Part shown: positions 1-7,004 of the stretch, in pieces
How the letters are laid out: the number at the start of each line of letters is the position of its first letter
Position numbering within the stretch: position 1 is the stretch's first letter
Assembly: GCA_963594655.1 (NCBI GenBank)
Contig: CAVBFD010000019.1
Span: 1-38,057 of the forward strand
Origin: Colivivens sp963594655
GTDB taxonomy: Bacteria > Bacteroidota > Bacteroidia > Bacteroidales > Bacteroidaceae
Length of the DNA stretch: 38,057 bases
Direction: 5' to 3'
Translations under genes and position numbers: made by a program
Notes under the pieces: generated by a model
What the model was told of the DNA's origin: nothing
Database searches by the model: none
The model's input: the letters and a program-made list of their open reading frames with translations, nothing else

Positions 1-60
1 GAGTGAATTGATCAAATCACTCGAGTGAATCGATCAATTCACTCGAGTGAAATTGAAGGG
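1..60. repeat. Tandem array of 22-bp imperfect palindromes (cut by window edge)
   Basis: Two complete 22-bp units start at 1 and 23, and a third begins at 45 and degenerates after about 8 bases. Each unit begins GAGTGA and ends TCACTC around a central GATC (TTGATCAA or CGATCAAT), so each is close to self-complementary. Unit junctions form CTCGAG. The array probably continues to the left of the window. No gene is seen in it. Function is unknown: a dispersed intergenic repeat, a terminator-like structure or a protein-binding array would all fit. Confidence 0.6.
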
Positions 61-160
61 GGAGTTTGGGGCCTTCCCGAGCGTCCTCCGCAAAATGACA
101 TAATGTCAACAAACCGGCACTTTCATGTGTGTATAAGAGCCACGGAATGGTTACTTCACG

Positions 161-904
161 TCATTCCACCTTCAGTCCTTCGAGAAGAGTCTCGTTGAAG
201 TATTTTATCCAGTCCGCATACACGTCCTGAGCCGACTGCATGGTGCCGACAAGAAAGCCTGGCGTGTGTTTGAACTCGGAGAGACCTCGGTAATAGAACA
301 TCTTATGTCCGTTATCAATGACGAACGGCATGACGCTGTTGCGCAGACACTCACGGAAGAGGATTAGACGACCCACCCTGCCGTTGCCATCCTGGAAGGG
401 ATGGATGCTCTCGAAATGCCAATGGTACCGGGCAAGGTCATGGATGCTTACATCCTTCAAGGCATCATACCACTCGCCAAGTGCCTTCATCTCTTTAGCC
501 ACATCAGCAGGACGGCAAGTCTCACAACCACCCACCTCATTGGCCAACTGCTTGTAGTCGCCTACATTGAAATAGGACAGTTGCGCATCGGCAGTACCTG
601 TCTTCAGTATGCGGTGAAACTCCTTAATCAAATCTTCCGTGAGTGGTTCCTCTATGGTACGCAGCAGGTGGTCAAACGCCACGAAGTGATTGGCGGTCTC
701 GATAATGTCATCCACAGGCACAGCCTCCTGATCCTTGAATCCAATAGTGCGGGTCTCAAAGATATATCGGGTCTGCTCCTCGGTGAGTTTGGATCCCTCG
801 ATACGGTTGGAGTTGTATGCCAGCTGCACCTGAGTCTTGTGATACAGTCCACCCCTGCGGTGAGTCTGGCACTCCTCCACCAAAAATTGTGTGAGTTTAT
901 TCAT
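161..904 (-). CDS. Fic family protein (class II, N-terminal inhibitory helix)
   Basis: A Fic-fold enzyme, a family that usually transfers AMP from ATP to hydroxyl side chains of target proteins. The core motif HPFQDGNGRVGR is at residues 168-179 and contains the catalytic His, the Asp that binds metal, the anion-binding Gly-Asn-Gly and the final Arg. Near the N-terminus SNRIEG (residues 32-37) fits the [S/T]xxxE[G/N] inhibitory motif, whose Glu blocks productive ATP binding, so this is a self-inhibited class II Fic. At 247 residues it is a short version without an obvious C-terminal winged helix. It stands alone: no antitoxin partner lies beside it, and the next gene (GNAT) is divergent. A -7 element at 960-967 suggests a leader of about 50 nt. 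The target cannot be told from sequence. Presence of the Fic core is very sure; the activity is inferred. Confidence 0.9.
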   Translation of the reverse strand: MNKLTQFLVEECQTHRRGGLYHKTQVQLAYNSNRIEGSKLTEEQTRYIFETRTIGFKDQEAVPVDDIIETANHFVAFDHLLRTIEEPLTEDLIKEFHRILKTGTADAQLSYFNVGDYKQLANEVGGCETCRPADVAKEMKALGEWYDALKDVSIHDLARYHWHFESIHPFQDGNGRVGRLILFRECLRNSVMPFVIDNGHKMFYYRGLSEFKHTPGFLVGTMQSAQDVYADWIKYFNETLLEGLKVE

Positions 905-959
905 CCTTAATCATACGGTTATTTTTCAGTTTTGCCATTTGTTTTGACAATCACATCCG

Positions 960-967
960 CAAAGTTA
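960..967 (-). promoter_or_regulatory. Putative -7 promoter element for the Fic gene
   Basis: On the minus strand this reads TAACTTTG, an exact match to the Bacteroidetes -7 consensus TAnnTTTG. No clear TTG is found 19-21 bp upstream, so only the -7 half is supported. Confidence 0.4.
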
Positions 968-980
968 CGAAATAAATATG

Positions 981-988
981 TACCTTTG
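981..988 (+). promoter_or_regulatory. Putative -7 promoter element for the GNAT gene
   Basis: TACCTTTG on the plus strand matches TAnnTTTG. It lies only 13 bp from the opposite-facing -7 element of the Fic gene, so the two promoters would overlap. No convincing -33 TTG is seen. Confidence 0.35.
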
Positions 989-1000
989 CCGCATAGAACC

Positions 1001-1069
1001 ATGGATTCTGGAAACACACATGAAGAATACCATGATTGTATTGAAGAAGCGACCCCTAAAATGACATAA
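1001..1069 (+). other. Possible 22-codon upstream ORF in the GNAT leader
   Basis: An ATG at 1001 opens a 22-codon frame that ends with TAA at 1067-1069, eight bases before the GNAT start. Its product is acidic and histidine-containing (starts MDSGNTHEEYHDC). If the promoter at 981-988 is real, this frame lies in the leader RNA and could couple to or regulate translation of the acetyltransferase. It could equally be a chance frame; no homology is recognised. Confidence 0.15.
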
Positions 1070-1077
1070 ACGAAAAT

Positions 1078-1650
1078 ATGAAGCGAGACATAACAATCCG
1101 TAAATCAGAAAAGAGCGAGGCTGCGAGCATCGCGCGACTAATCATGGACGCGATGACCGACGAGTGTTGCCTGTACTTCTGCGGCGACGGTCACGGACTG
1201 GACGATTTCCATGCGATGATGACCTCGCTCGTGGAGCGTGACGACTCCCAGTACAGTTACAGGAACACGTTGGTTGCCGTGGACGGAGAAACCGTCGTAG
1301 GCATCGCCGTCAGTTACGACGGCGGTAGGCTGCACCAACTGCGGCGCGCCTTCATCGATACGGCGAAACGGTATCTCGACAAAGACCATTCGGGGATGGA
1401 CGACGAGACACAGGCCGGAGAACTCTACCTCGACTCCCTGGCGGTACTCACCACGTACCGCAGACAAGGCATTGCCAAGAAACTGCTGCGCGCCACCAAA
1501 GAGAAAGCCAATGACATGGGACTTCCGTACGTGGGACTACTGGTGGACAAGGGCAATCCCACAGGTGAGGCCCTGTATGCCTCCGTAGGCTTTGTCTACA
1601 GGAACGACAGTATGTGGGGAGGACACGCGATGAAGCACCTTGTAGGCTGA
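1078..1650 (+). CDS. GNAT family N-acetyltransferase
   Basis: A 190-residue GNAT-fold acetyltransferase that would move an acetyl group from acetyl-CoA to an amine. The acetyl-CoA motif A is at about residues 120-145: a strand (LYLDSLAVL) followed by TTYRRQGIAKKLL, where RRQGIA corresponds to the pyrophosphate-binding Q/RxxGxG/A loop. The later strand, residues NPTGEALYASVGF, is the usual motif B segment. An insert of about 35 residues between the N-terminal strands and motif A may cap the substrate site. The substrate is not recognisable; proteins of this type in Bacteroidetes are often annotated only as GNAT. The gene is divergent from the Fic gene and ends against a strong terminator that separates it from the convergent ompA-like gene. 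Confidence 0.88.
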   Translation: MKRDITIRKSEKSEAASIARLIMDAMTDECCLYFCGDGHGLDDFHAMMTSLVERDDSQYSYRNTLVAVDGETVVGIAVSYDGGRLHQLRRAFIDTAKRYLDKDHSGMDDETQAGELYLDSLAVLTTYRRQGIAKKLLRATKEKANDMGLPYVGLLVDKGNPTGEALYASVGFVYRNDSMWGGHAMKHLVG

Positions 1651-1682
1651 CATCCCCCACCCCACACCCTGGTGTCATAACA

Positions 1683-1718
1683 CAAGAGAGGCGCGGTAAC
1701 TGTACCGCGCCTCTCTTG
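1683..1718. terminator. Bidirectional intrinsic terminator between GNAT and OmpA-family genes
   Basis: A perfect 16-bp inverted repeat (arms 1683-1698 and 1703-1718) with a 4-base loop. Each arm is CAAGAGAGGCGCGGTA or its complement. It sits between the convergent GNAT and OmpA-family genes, where it can stop transcription from both sides. Confidence 0.85.
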
Positions 1719-1735
1719 CGTTATGATGTTTTTAC

Positions 1736-2902
1736 TTATTTCAGTTCGATAACCGCACGACGGTTGAGAGTGTAAGGAGAAATCTCGTTCACACCACCCA
1801 CGGCCTTAACTGTGATGTTGTCGCGGTTGACACCGAGGTTAACGAGTTCGTCAGCCACAGCCTGGGCACGGCTCTCAGAAAGTTTCTGGTTCCATGCGGA
1901 AGAACCTGTCTTGCTGTCGGCAGATCCGGTAACGATTACCTTTGCGCCAGACTCCTTAGCTGCGGAAGCCACAGCCTCAAGGTTAACAAGATCCTTCTTT
2001 GAGTTGAGGGCTGCTGAGTTGATCTCGAAGAACACTGAAGTCTTGGAAGCTGCTACCACCTTGTCCACCTTAGCGGCATCAGTCTTAGGCTGCTTTGCGA
2101 GTTCAGCGCGAAGACGCGCGTTCTCAGCGCGCTCCTTGTCGAGTTCTGAACGGAGCTTTGCAAGAGCCTCTTCTGAAGCTGCTGCAAGTGCGTTGTACTG
2201 CTCAAGAGTTACAGCCTTTGACCAGTTGCTCTTACCGAGGTTGAACTGAACACCGAGGTCGAAGTTAAGGATACCGTTACCACTGAAAGCGTCGCCGTCC
2301 TTCACATAAGCGGCGAGAGCGTCGTCTGCCATAGTCCAAGAAGCGTCAGCGTAGATGCTGATGAGCTTAGACAACTTCCATGTGGAAGTAAGACCTGCTC
2401 CAAGAGCCGGCATGTACTCGTTGTTCTCGAAGTTACGGATGACACCTGCGCGCGGGTAAACGCTCAAGTTCCATACACGGCTCTCGTTGTAACCGCAGAA
2501 GAGGTTGCTCAGGTTGAACTGAACGTCACCGTAAAGAGCGCCATAACCGCCCTTCTCAAAGTCCGGAGTCTCCAAGACATGGTCTGTGTTGCGGAACGCA
2601 TGAGCGAACTGGCCGTTCTGCCAGTTGAGCTTCAGACGGAGCCCGAGACCTGGAGTGAACCACTTGCCTACAGCGAGGTTTACACCGTATGTACGGTTGT
2701 TGTGCCATTCTCCAGAGAAGACAGCCTGACCATTGTGGTAAACGTCAAGCACTGACATGTCAACACCAGCCTGAATATACCAGTTTGACCAGAATGAGTT
2801 GGTTGCGACTGTGTACTTAGAAGGTGTTTCAATTTGAGTGGTCTGCGCGTTAGCCGCAGTACCGGCACCGGCAAACGCCAGTGCAATCAAAAGCTTTTTC
2901 AT
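1736..2902 (-). CDS. OmpA family outer-membrane protein
   Basis: An outer-membrane protein that anchors the envelope to peptidoglycan. The signal peptide is MKKLLIALAFAGAGTAANA with cleavage before Gln. Residues 20-225 alternate polar and hydrophobic residues, as in a small beta barrel ending near LGVQFNL. Residues 235-270 form a charged coiled-coil linker. The C-terminal 100 residues are an OmpA domain with VFFEINSAAL, then the GSADSKTG and LSESRAQAV elements carrying the Asp and Arg that bind diaminopimelate, and the terminal NRRAVIEL. The 388-residue length is normal for Bacteroidales OmpA-like major porin-like proteins. A -7 element near 3053 implies a long leader of about 145 nt. The gene ends against the shared terminator. 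Confidence 0.93.
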   Translation of the reverse strand: MKKLLIALAFAGAGTAANAQTTQIETPSKYTVATNSFWSNWYIQAGVDMSVLDVYHNGQAVFSGEWHNNRTYGVNLAVGKWFTPGLGLRLKLNWQNGQFAHAFRNTDHVLETPDFEKGGYGALYGDVQFNLSNLFCGYNESRVWNLSVYPRAGVIRNFENNEYMPALGAGLTSTWKLSKLISIYADASWTMADDALAAYVKDGDAFSGNGILNFDLGVQFNLGKSNWSKAVTLEQYNALAAASEEALAKLRSELDKERAENARLRAELAKQPKTDAAKVDKVVAASKTSVFFEINSAALNSKKDLVNLEAVASAAKESGAKVIVTGSADSKTGSSAWNQKLSESRAQAVADELVNLGVNRDNITVKAVGGVNEISPYTLNRRAVIELK

Positions 2903-3052
2903 AAATACCTTTTTTTTAGATTTAACATTGATCTTTAGTTTCCATTTTTCCTGTTCCCATCCCCGGACTTCTCCAGAGACGGATCATACAAGTCTCGCGC
3001 CACGCCCCTGACATCCACGTCTAAAGGCAACACTACACCTATATTTCACTTG

Positions 3053-3060
3053 CAAAATTA
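3053..3060 (-). promoter_or_regulatory. Putative -7 element of the OmpA-family gene
   Basis: Reads TAATTTTG on the minus strand, matching TAnnTTTG. A possible -33 TTG lies at 3083-3085 but with a 22-bp spacer, one longer than usual. Start would be about 145 nt upstream of the ATG. Confidence 0.4.
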
Positions 3061-3198
3061 GTATTTTTCATTTATAAACAGACAACTGCACTAAAAAAAA
3101 TGAGTCTGAAAACTGTTTTTTCCTCCATACAGAGCCGTTTTCCACTATATTCTGCATAAAACACCATTTATGTGCATATCTACATCCACGCTTTCCGT

Positions 3199-5025
3199 TC
3201 ACTTGAAAAGTTTGTCGATGACGGTATCGTCGATGACGGCATACACGAGTTGTCCGCTTGGGGTATATCTGGAATTGGACAGGGAGAAGAGCTGGTCCAA
3301 CAGGACGTTTATCTCATCATCGGAAAGTGCCTGTCCATACACCAGTGCGGCGCTCCTTGCCATCGTCGCGGCGATTGCCTTATGAATCTTGTCCTTTATA
3401 CCGCTCCCAGTCTCCATGGCGGCACACACCAGGTCGTGGAGCAACGTGACCGGATTGACGCCGTCAATGCCGGAAGGGACACCGGTGACGGAATAAGAAC
3501 CGCCACCGAGACTGGTCAGTTCAAAACCGATATACTCCAAGTCGTCCATTATACCTGCCAATGTCAGTTCCTCCTGCTTGGAGAACTGTACAAGCTCTGG
3601 GAACAGCATACCCTGTGACACACCCTTCTGTTGGAACAGACCGTCCATATACTGCTCGTAAAGCACGCACACATGCGCGCGGTGCTGGTCGATGGCCATC
3701 AGTCCCGAGGACACAGGCATGATTATATAACGACCCTTATACTGGAAATGCGGGGCCGTAAGGTCGGGTTTTCCTTCATCCGTCCTGTCCCATAGCGTCA
3801 AGTCCGCATTGTCAGTCACACTGTCCTCAGTAGGCCTCACCGACCCGGCGAAGAGGTTCTCCCACTCGTCAGGCACAGTATGGCGACCCGCCGCCCCACT
3901 GTAACCGCCGGTCCTGAACGGATTATAGTCAGTGGATACCGGTGTGGGTGGGGCAACAGACTTCACATCCCTGTCGTACATCATAGTAGGTATGTACGGT
4001 TTGTCCTCCGGATCGAAATCGATGGTAGGCACCCCACTGTACTTGCCCAGTGTCTCCTTGACCGCAGCCGACAGCACCTGCCATATAGGTTGCTCGTTGT
4101 CGAACTTAATCTCCGTCTTTGTAGGATGCACGTTCACGTCAATCGACGACGGGTCCACAGCCATGTAGATGAAATAAGACACGTGGTCGCCCACCGGTAT
4201 CAGTCCGTCGAACGCATGCATGACCGCACTGTGGAAATAAGGGTGGCGCATGAAACGTCCGTTCACGAAGAAGAACTGGCGCGCGCCCCGCTTCTTCGAT
4301 GATTCGGGCTTGCCCACATAGCCGGAGACGGTGACCAAAGAAGTCTCCACCTCCACCGACAGGAGGTCGGAGTTGAGTTTCTTGCCGAACACGTCAAGGA
4401 TGCGCTGACGGACGGAAGCCACAGGCAGGCTGTACATCTCCGCACCATTATTGTAAAGGCTGAAGGCACATTCTGGATGGGTCAGCACTATACGTTCAAA
4501 CTCCGCCACAATGTTACTGAGTTCCGTCTGCGCCGACTTCAGGAATTTACGCCGCGCCGGCACATTGAAGAACAGGTTGTTCACCGAGAAGTTACAACCG
4601 ACGGGACAGGCCTCCGGTTCCTGTTTCTCCACCTTGGAACCGGCAATGACGATTACCGTACCCACCTCGTCTTCGGGACGGCGTGTCTTGAGTTCTACCT
4701 GCGCCACAGCGCAGATGGAGGCAAGTGCCTCCCCCCGGAATCCCATTGTAGTGAGGGCGAACAGATCCGAGGCCGTGGTTATCTTTGATGTGGCATGACG
4801 CTCGAACGCCAGACGCGCGTCGGTCTCCGACATGCCCTTGCCGTCGTCGATGACCTGCACACAGGTGCGCCCGCCGTCCACCACGACAACCTTGATATTG
4901 TGCGCGCCGGCATCCAGAGAGTTCTCCACCAGTTCTTTCACTATCGAAGCCGGACGTTGGACCACCTCTCCAGCCGCTATCTGGTTGGCCACCGAGTCTG
5001 GAAGCAAATGAATTATATCCTCCAT
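3199..5025 (-). CDS. mutL: DNA mismatch repair protein MutL
   Basis: The mismatch-repair ATPase that links mismatch recognition by MutS to strand removal. The N-terminal GHKL ATPase is intact: ENSLDAG (34-40), DDGKG (60-64), GFRGEAL (95-101) and VNVHPTKTEIKF (297-308). The C-terminal dimerisation domain starts at about residue 425. Its nuclease motifs are altered: the DQHA(x)2E(x)4E site reads DQHRAHVCVLYE (446-457), so the first Glu is Val; the ACR-type motif reads TMARSA; and the CPHGRP motif reads TPSGQL (588-593). The zinc and metal ligands expected in a nicking MutL are therefore missing. Four bases separate its start from the stop of the small membrane protein upstream, so it is probably the last gene of the guaB/parvulin/OstA run. 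Confidence 0.96.
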   Translation of the reverse strand: MEDIIHLLPDSVANQIAAGEVVQRPASIVKELVENSLDAGAHNIKVVVVDGGRTCVQVIDDGKGMSETDARLAFERHATSKITTASDLFALTTMGFRGEALASICAVAQVELKTRRPEDEVGTVIVIAGSKVEKQEPEACPVGCNFSVNNLFFNVPARRKFLKSAQTELSNIVAEFERIVLTHPECAFSLYNNGAEMYSLPVASVRQRILDVFGKKLNSDLLSVEVETSLVTVSGYVGKPESSKKRGARQFFFVNGRFMRHPYFHSAVMHAFDGLIPVGDHVSYFIYMAVDPSSIDVNVHPTKTEIKFDNEQPIWQVLSAAVKETLGKYSGVPTIDFDPEDKPYIPTMMYDRDVKSVAPPTPVSTDYNPFRTGGYSGAAGRHTVPDEWENLFAGSVRPTEDSVTDNADLTLWDRTDEGKPDLTAPHFQYKGRYIIMPVSSGLMAIDQHRAHVCVLYEQYMDGLFQQKGVSQGMLFPELVQFSKQEELTLAGIMDDLEYIGFELTSLGGGSYSVTGVPSGIDGVNPVTLLHDLVCAAMETGSGIKDKIHKAIAATMARSAALVYGQALSDDEINVLLDQLFSLSNSRYTPSGQLVYAVIDDTVIDKLFK

Positions 5026-5029
5026 AGCA

Positions 5030-5323
5030 TCAGAACAAAGTACCGGTATACAGATATTTCATCAGCAGTATCAAGGCAATGATGATGATGACAAGCACGC
5101 CGGAGGGTATGGGTTTCCTGCCACTCTCCTTACGCCGCCTGAGATGTTTCGTGGCTCCCACGAACTTCCCGCGGATATCCTCAGGATTGAATTCCTTCTC
5201 CGGGAGCATACCCAGTTCGCGCTTGGCATTCTCCTCTATCTTCGCAAGGCGTTCCTTCCTCGGGTCATAATACACGTAATTATGCTGGAAGCCCCTTGGT
5301 TTGTTGACTCTGAACATTCCCAT
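5030..5323 (-). CDS. Small single-pass membrane protein of unknown function
   Basis: A 97-residue protein I cannot name. Residues 1-70 are hydrophilic and strongly basic, with a charged helical stretch (DPRKERLAKIEENAKREL) and a basic patch before the membrane (RRRKESGRK). Residues 74-90 form one hydrophobic helix (VLVIIIIALILLMKYL), followed by a short tail. With the positive patch before the helix, the N-terminal part would lie in the cytoplasm. The start at 5323 is preceded by GGAG on the minus strand; an in-frame ATG two codons later is an alternative. It lies between the OstA-like gene and mutL with gaps of 25 and 4 bp, so it is probably co-transcribed. The position next to outer-membrane assembly genes hints at an envelope role, but that is only context. 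Confidence 0.75.
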   Translation of the reverse strand: MGMFRVNKPRGFQHNYVYYDPRKERLAKIEENAKRELGMLPEKEFNPEDIRGKFVGATKHLRRRKESGRKPIPSGVLVIIIIALILLMKYLYTGTLF

Positions 5324-5348
5324 AATCCATTCTCCTTTTTTTTAGCCG

Positions 5349-7004
5349 TTACTTTATCTCCTTCAAATTCTGTACAGGCAGCACCCTGTCGGAAGTGGCT
5401 TTCAGTATGTTCTTCGCATCCTTGCCCCTCCACTCAAACAGGTCGTCCTTTCCAAGCGGACGTATATAGTCGAACCACGCGAAGTTGGCAAGATAACGCT
5501 TGTCCGCCGGAATCTGAAGCGCGGGATACATAGTACCCTGTGCCGTAGGCATCCATATCTTGTCCACCTTCTTGTCCTTCATGAACAGTTTCAGTTCCGA
5601 GGTCTCCGTATAGTTCATCAGTACCCTGTTGCCATCGTCCTCCTCAAAGAAATAGGTCACGTACACGTTGCCGTGCGCCTCGTTGTGTTCAATCTCCCCA
5701 TCCTTGAAGTAACACATCATCTCATGCGCCGACACCTGGTTGTACGACACGGAGTCGAGCCGCTCTATGGTCATCGCCTGTTTGATGATGTGAATCCAGT
5801 CGATGGTGCTGTCGTTGTTGTACACCCTTATCTCCTCCCCGAATATCTGTTGATTGTCATGCCACAGTATCGGTTGGCCGTACATGTACGTACAGGAGTC
5901 CAGTTGCAGTGTCACCAGCGAGTCGCACACTCCCTGCACATCATTGCGGTACATCCTCACATGCCAGTAAGCATGCAGGTTGCGGTACACGGAATCCGTG
6001 TTCAGGTTGTAGGCGTACATCCTCAGGGTGTCGCCATGCACGTAGAGGGTGTCCGCCCCGGAATACTCAAGAGCCACGGCGCTGTCGGTGGCGAAGGCGT
6101 TCCCGGCGTTCACGTCATACCAGCAGTAGCCGCCCTTGATGGCGCACAGGTTCTCGTCGTCCGTAATCACGACATCGCCGAACGCCTCACTTATACCTGT
6201 AGCCTTGTCATAATACAGGCTGTCGCCCACTATCCTGCGCATGTCCTTTATGACATACGACCTGTCCAGAAGGTTGGCCCTGGAGTTCTTCGTGTCATAA
6301 TCGCCCGCCACACCATACACGAACGTGCCGTCCGAGGTCGTTATGTTGGTAGGCGACACTATTTTCGCCACCTCTATGTCCGTATAATAATATAAGGTGT
6401 CGGACACAAGGTTGAAGTTCGGGTTTCTCAGTTCCACGTTGTCCGTGAAGAACGCCTCGTGAGTCGCCGGCGTGTATTGTCCCCATACCGATGTCAGTGT
6501 GTCTTCCCGGTTGTACAGCGTCCCGCCGTCGATGTACATCCCCACTCCGTACACACGGTCGTAGTCGAGCTTTTCAGTAACCAGTCTTGACTGGCGGTGT
6601 GTCAGCACGACACTGCTCCTGGCATGGGCCTGCAGGGCGAAACCGTCATACAGGAGCGAGTCACAGTCGAGCGCGAGTGAGTCCCCCTGCGTCATCCTCA
6701 CCTGTCCGTACGCGTCGAAAGAATTGTCCTCACGGTAGAAACGCGCGCTGTCACAATCCAGTATGGCACCCTCATGACTCAGTTTCACATGTCCCACAAG
6801 TATCTCCGCACGCGGGTCCTGAGGTGTTTTCTTCAGTATGTCGGTATGAATGAGGTGAATCCTCGCGTCCGTCCTCTTTGTCCTGTTTTGAGCCGATGAG
6901 GGGAAGTAAACAAGCAAACATAGGATGCCCACAAGAAGCATCCTATAATTCACTGTACTGCGCGGGCAGTACGGTATCACCCTACCTGCTATTCCTTTAT
7001 CCAT
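5349..7004 (-). CDS. OstA/LptA-like periplasmic protein
   Basis: A long OstA-like protein expected to bind or carry lipopolysaccharide across the periplasm, as the LptA/LptD N-terminal fold does. The mature part is made of many repeated beta strands with a pattern like GHVKLSHEGAILDCDSARFY, AYGQVRMTQGDSLALDCDSL and FGDVVITDDENLCA, the beta-jellyroll repeats of the OstA family. Length (551) is about three times E. coli LptA, which is usual for the Bacteroidetes form. The hydrophobic signal segment is MLLVGILCLLVYFPSSA at residues 22-38. A start at Met22 (6941) gives a classical signal peptide and is a real alternative; the longer start overlaps the upstream parvulin gene by 16 bp. Gene order parvulin-parvulin-OstA supports a role in outer-membrane assembly. 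Confidence 0.85.
   Translation of the reverse strand: MDKGIAGRVIPYCPRSTVNYRMLLVGILCLLVYFPSSAQNRTKRTDARIHLIHTDILKKTPQDPRAEILVGHVKLSHEGAILDCDSARFYREDNSFDAYGQVRMTQGDSLALDCDSLLYDGFALQAHARSSVVLTHRQSRLVTEKLDYDRVYGVGMYIDGGTLYNREDTLTSVWGQYTPATHEAFFTDNVELRNPNFNLVSDTLYYYTDIEVAKIVSPTNITTSDGTFVYGVAGDYDTKNSRANLLDRSYVIKDMRRIVGDSLYYDKATGISEAFGDVVITDDENLCAIKGGYCWYDVNAGNAFATDSAVALEYSGADTLYVHGDTLRMYAYNLNTDSVYRNLHAYWHVRMYRNDVQGVCDSLVTLQLDSCTYMYGQPILWHDNQQIFGEEIRVYNNDSTIDWIHIIKQAMTIERLDSVSYNQVSAHEMMCYFKDGEIEHNEAHGNVYVTYFFEEDDGNRVLMNYTETSELKLFMKDKKVDKIWMPTAQGTMYPALQIPADKRYLANFAWFDYIRPLGKDDLFEWRGKDAKNILKATSDRVLPVQNLKEIK

Noticed and set aside
92..1069. 12-bp direct repeat AAAATGACATAA (92-103 and 1058-1069) flanking the Fic gene
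   Set aside because: Considered as a target-site duplication of an insertion, but the repeats are AT-rich, the second lies inside the GNAT leader, and no transposase or terminal inverted repeats accompany them. Probably chance.
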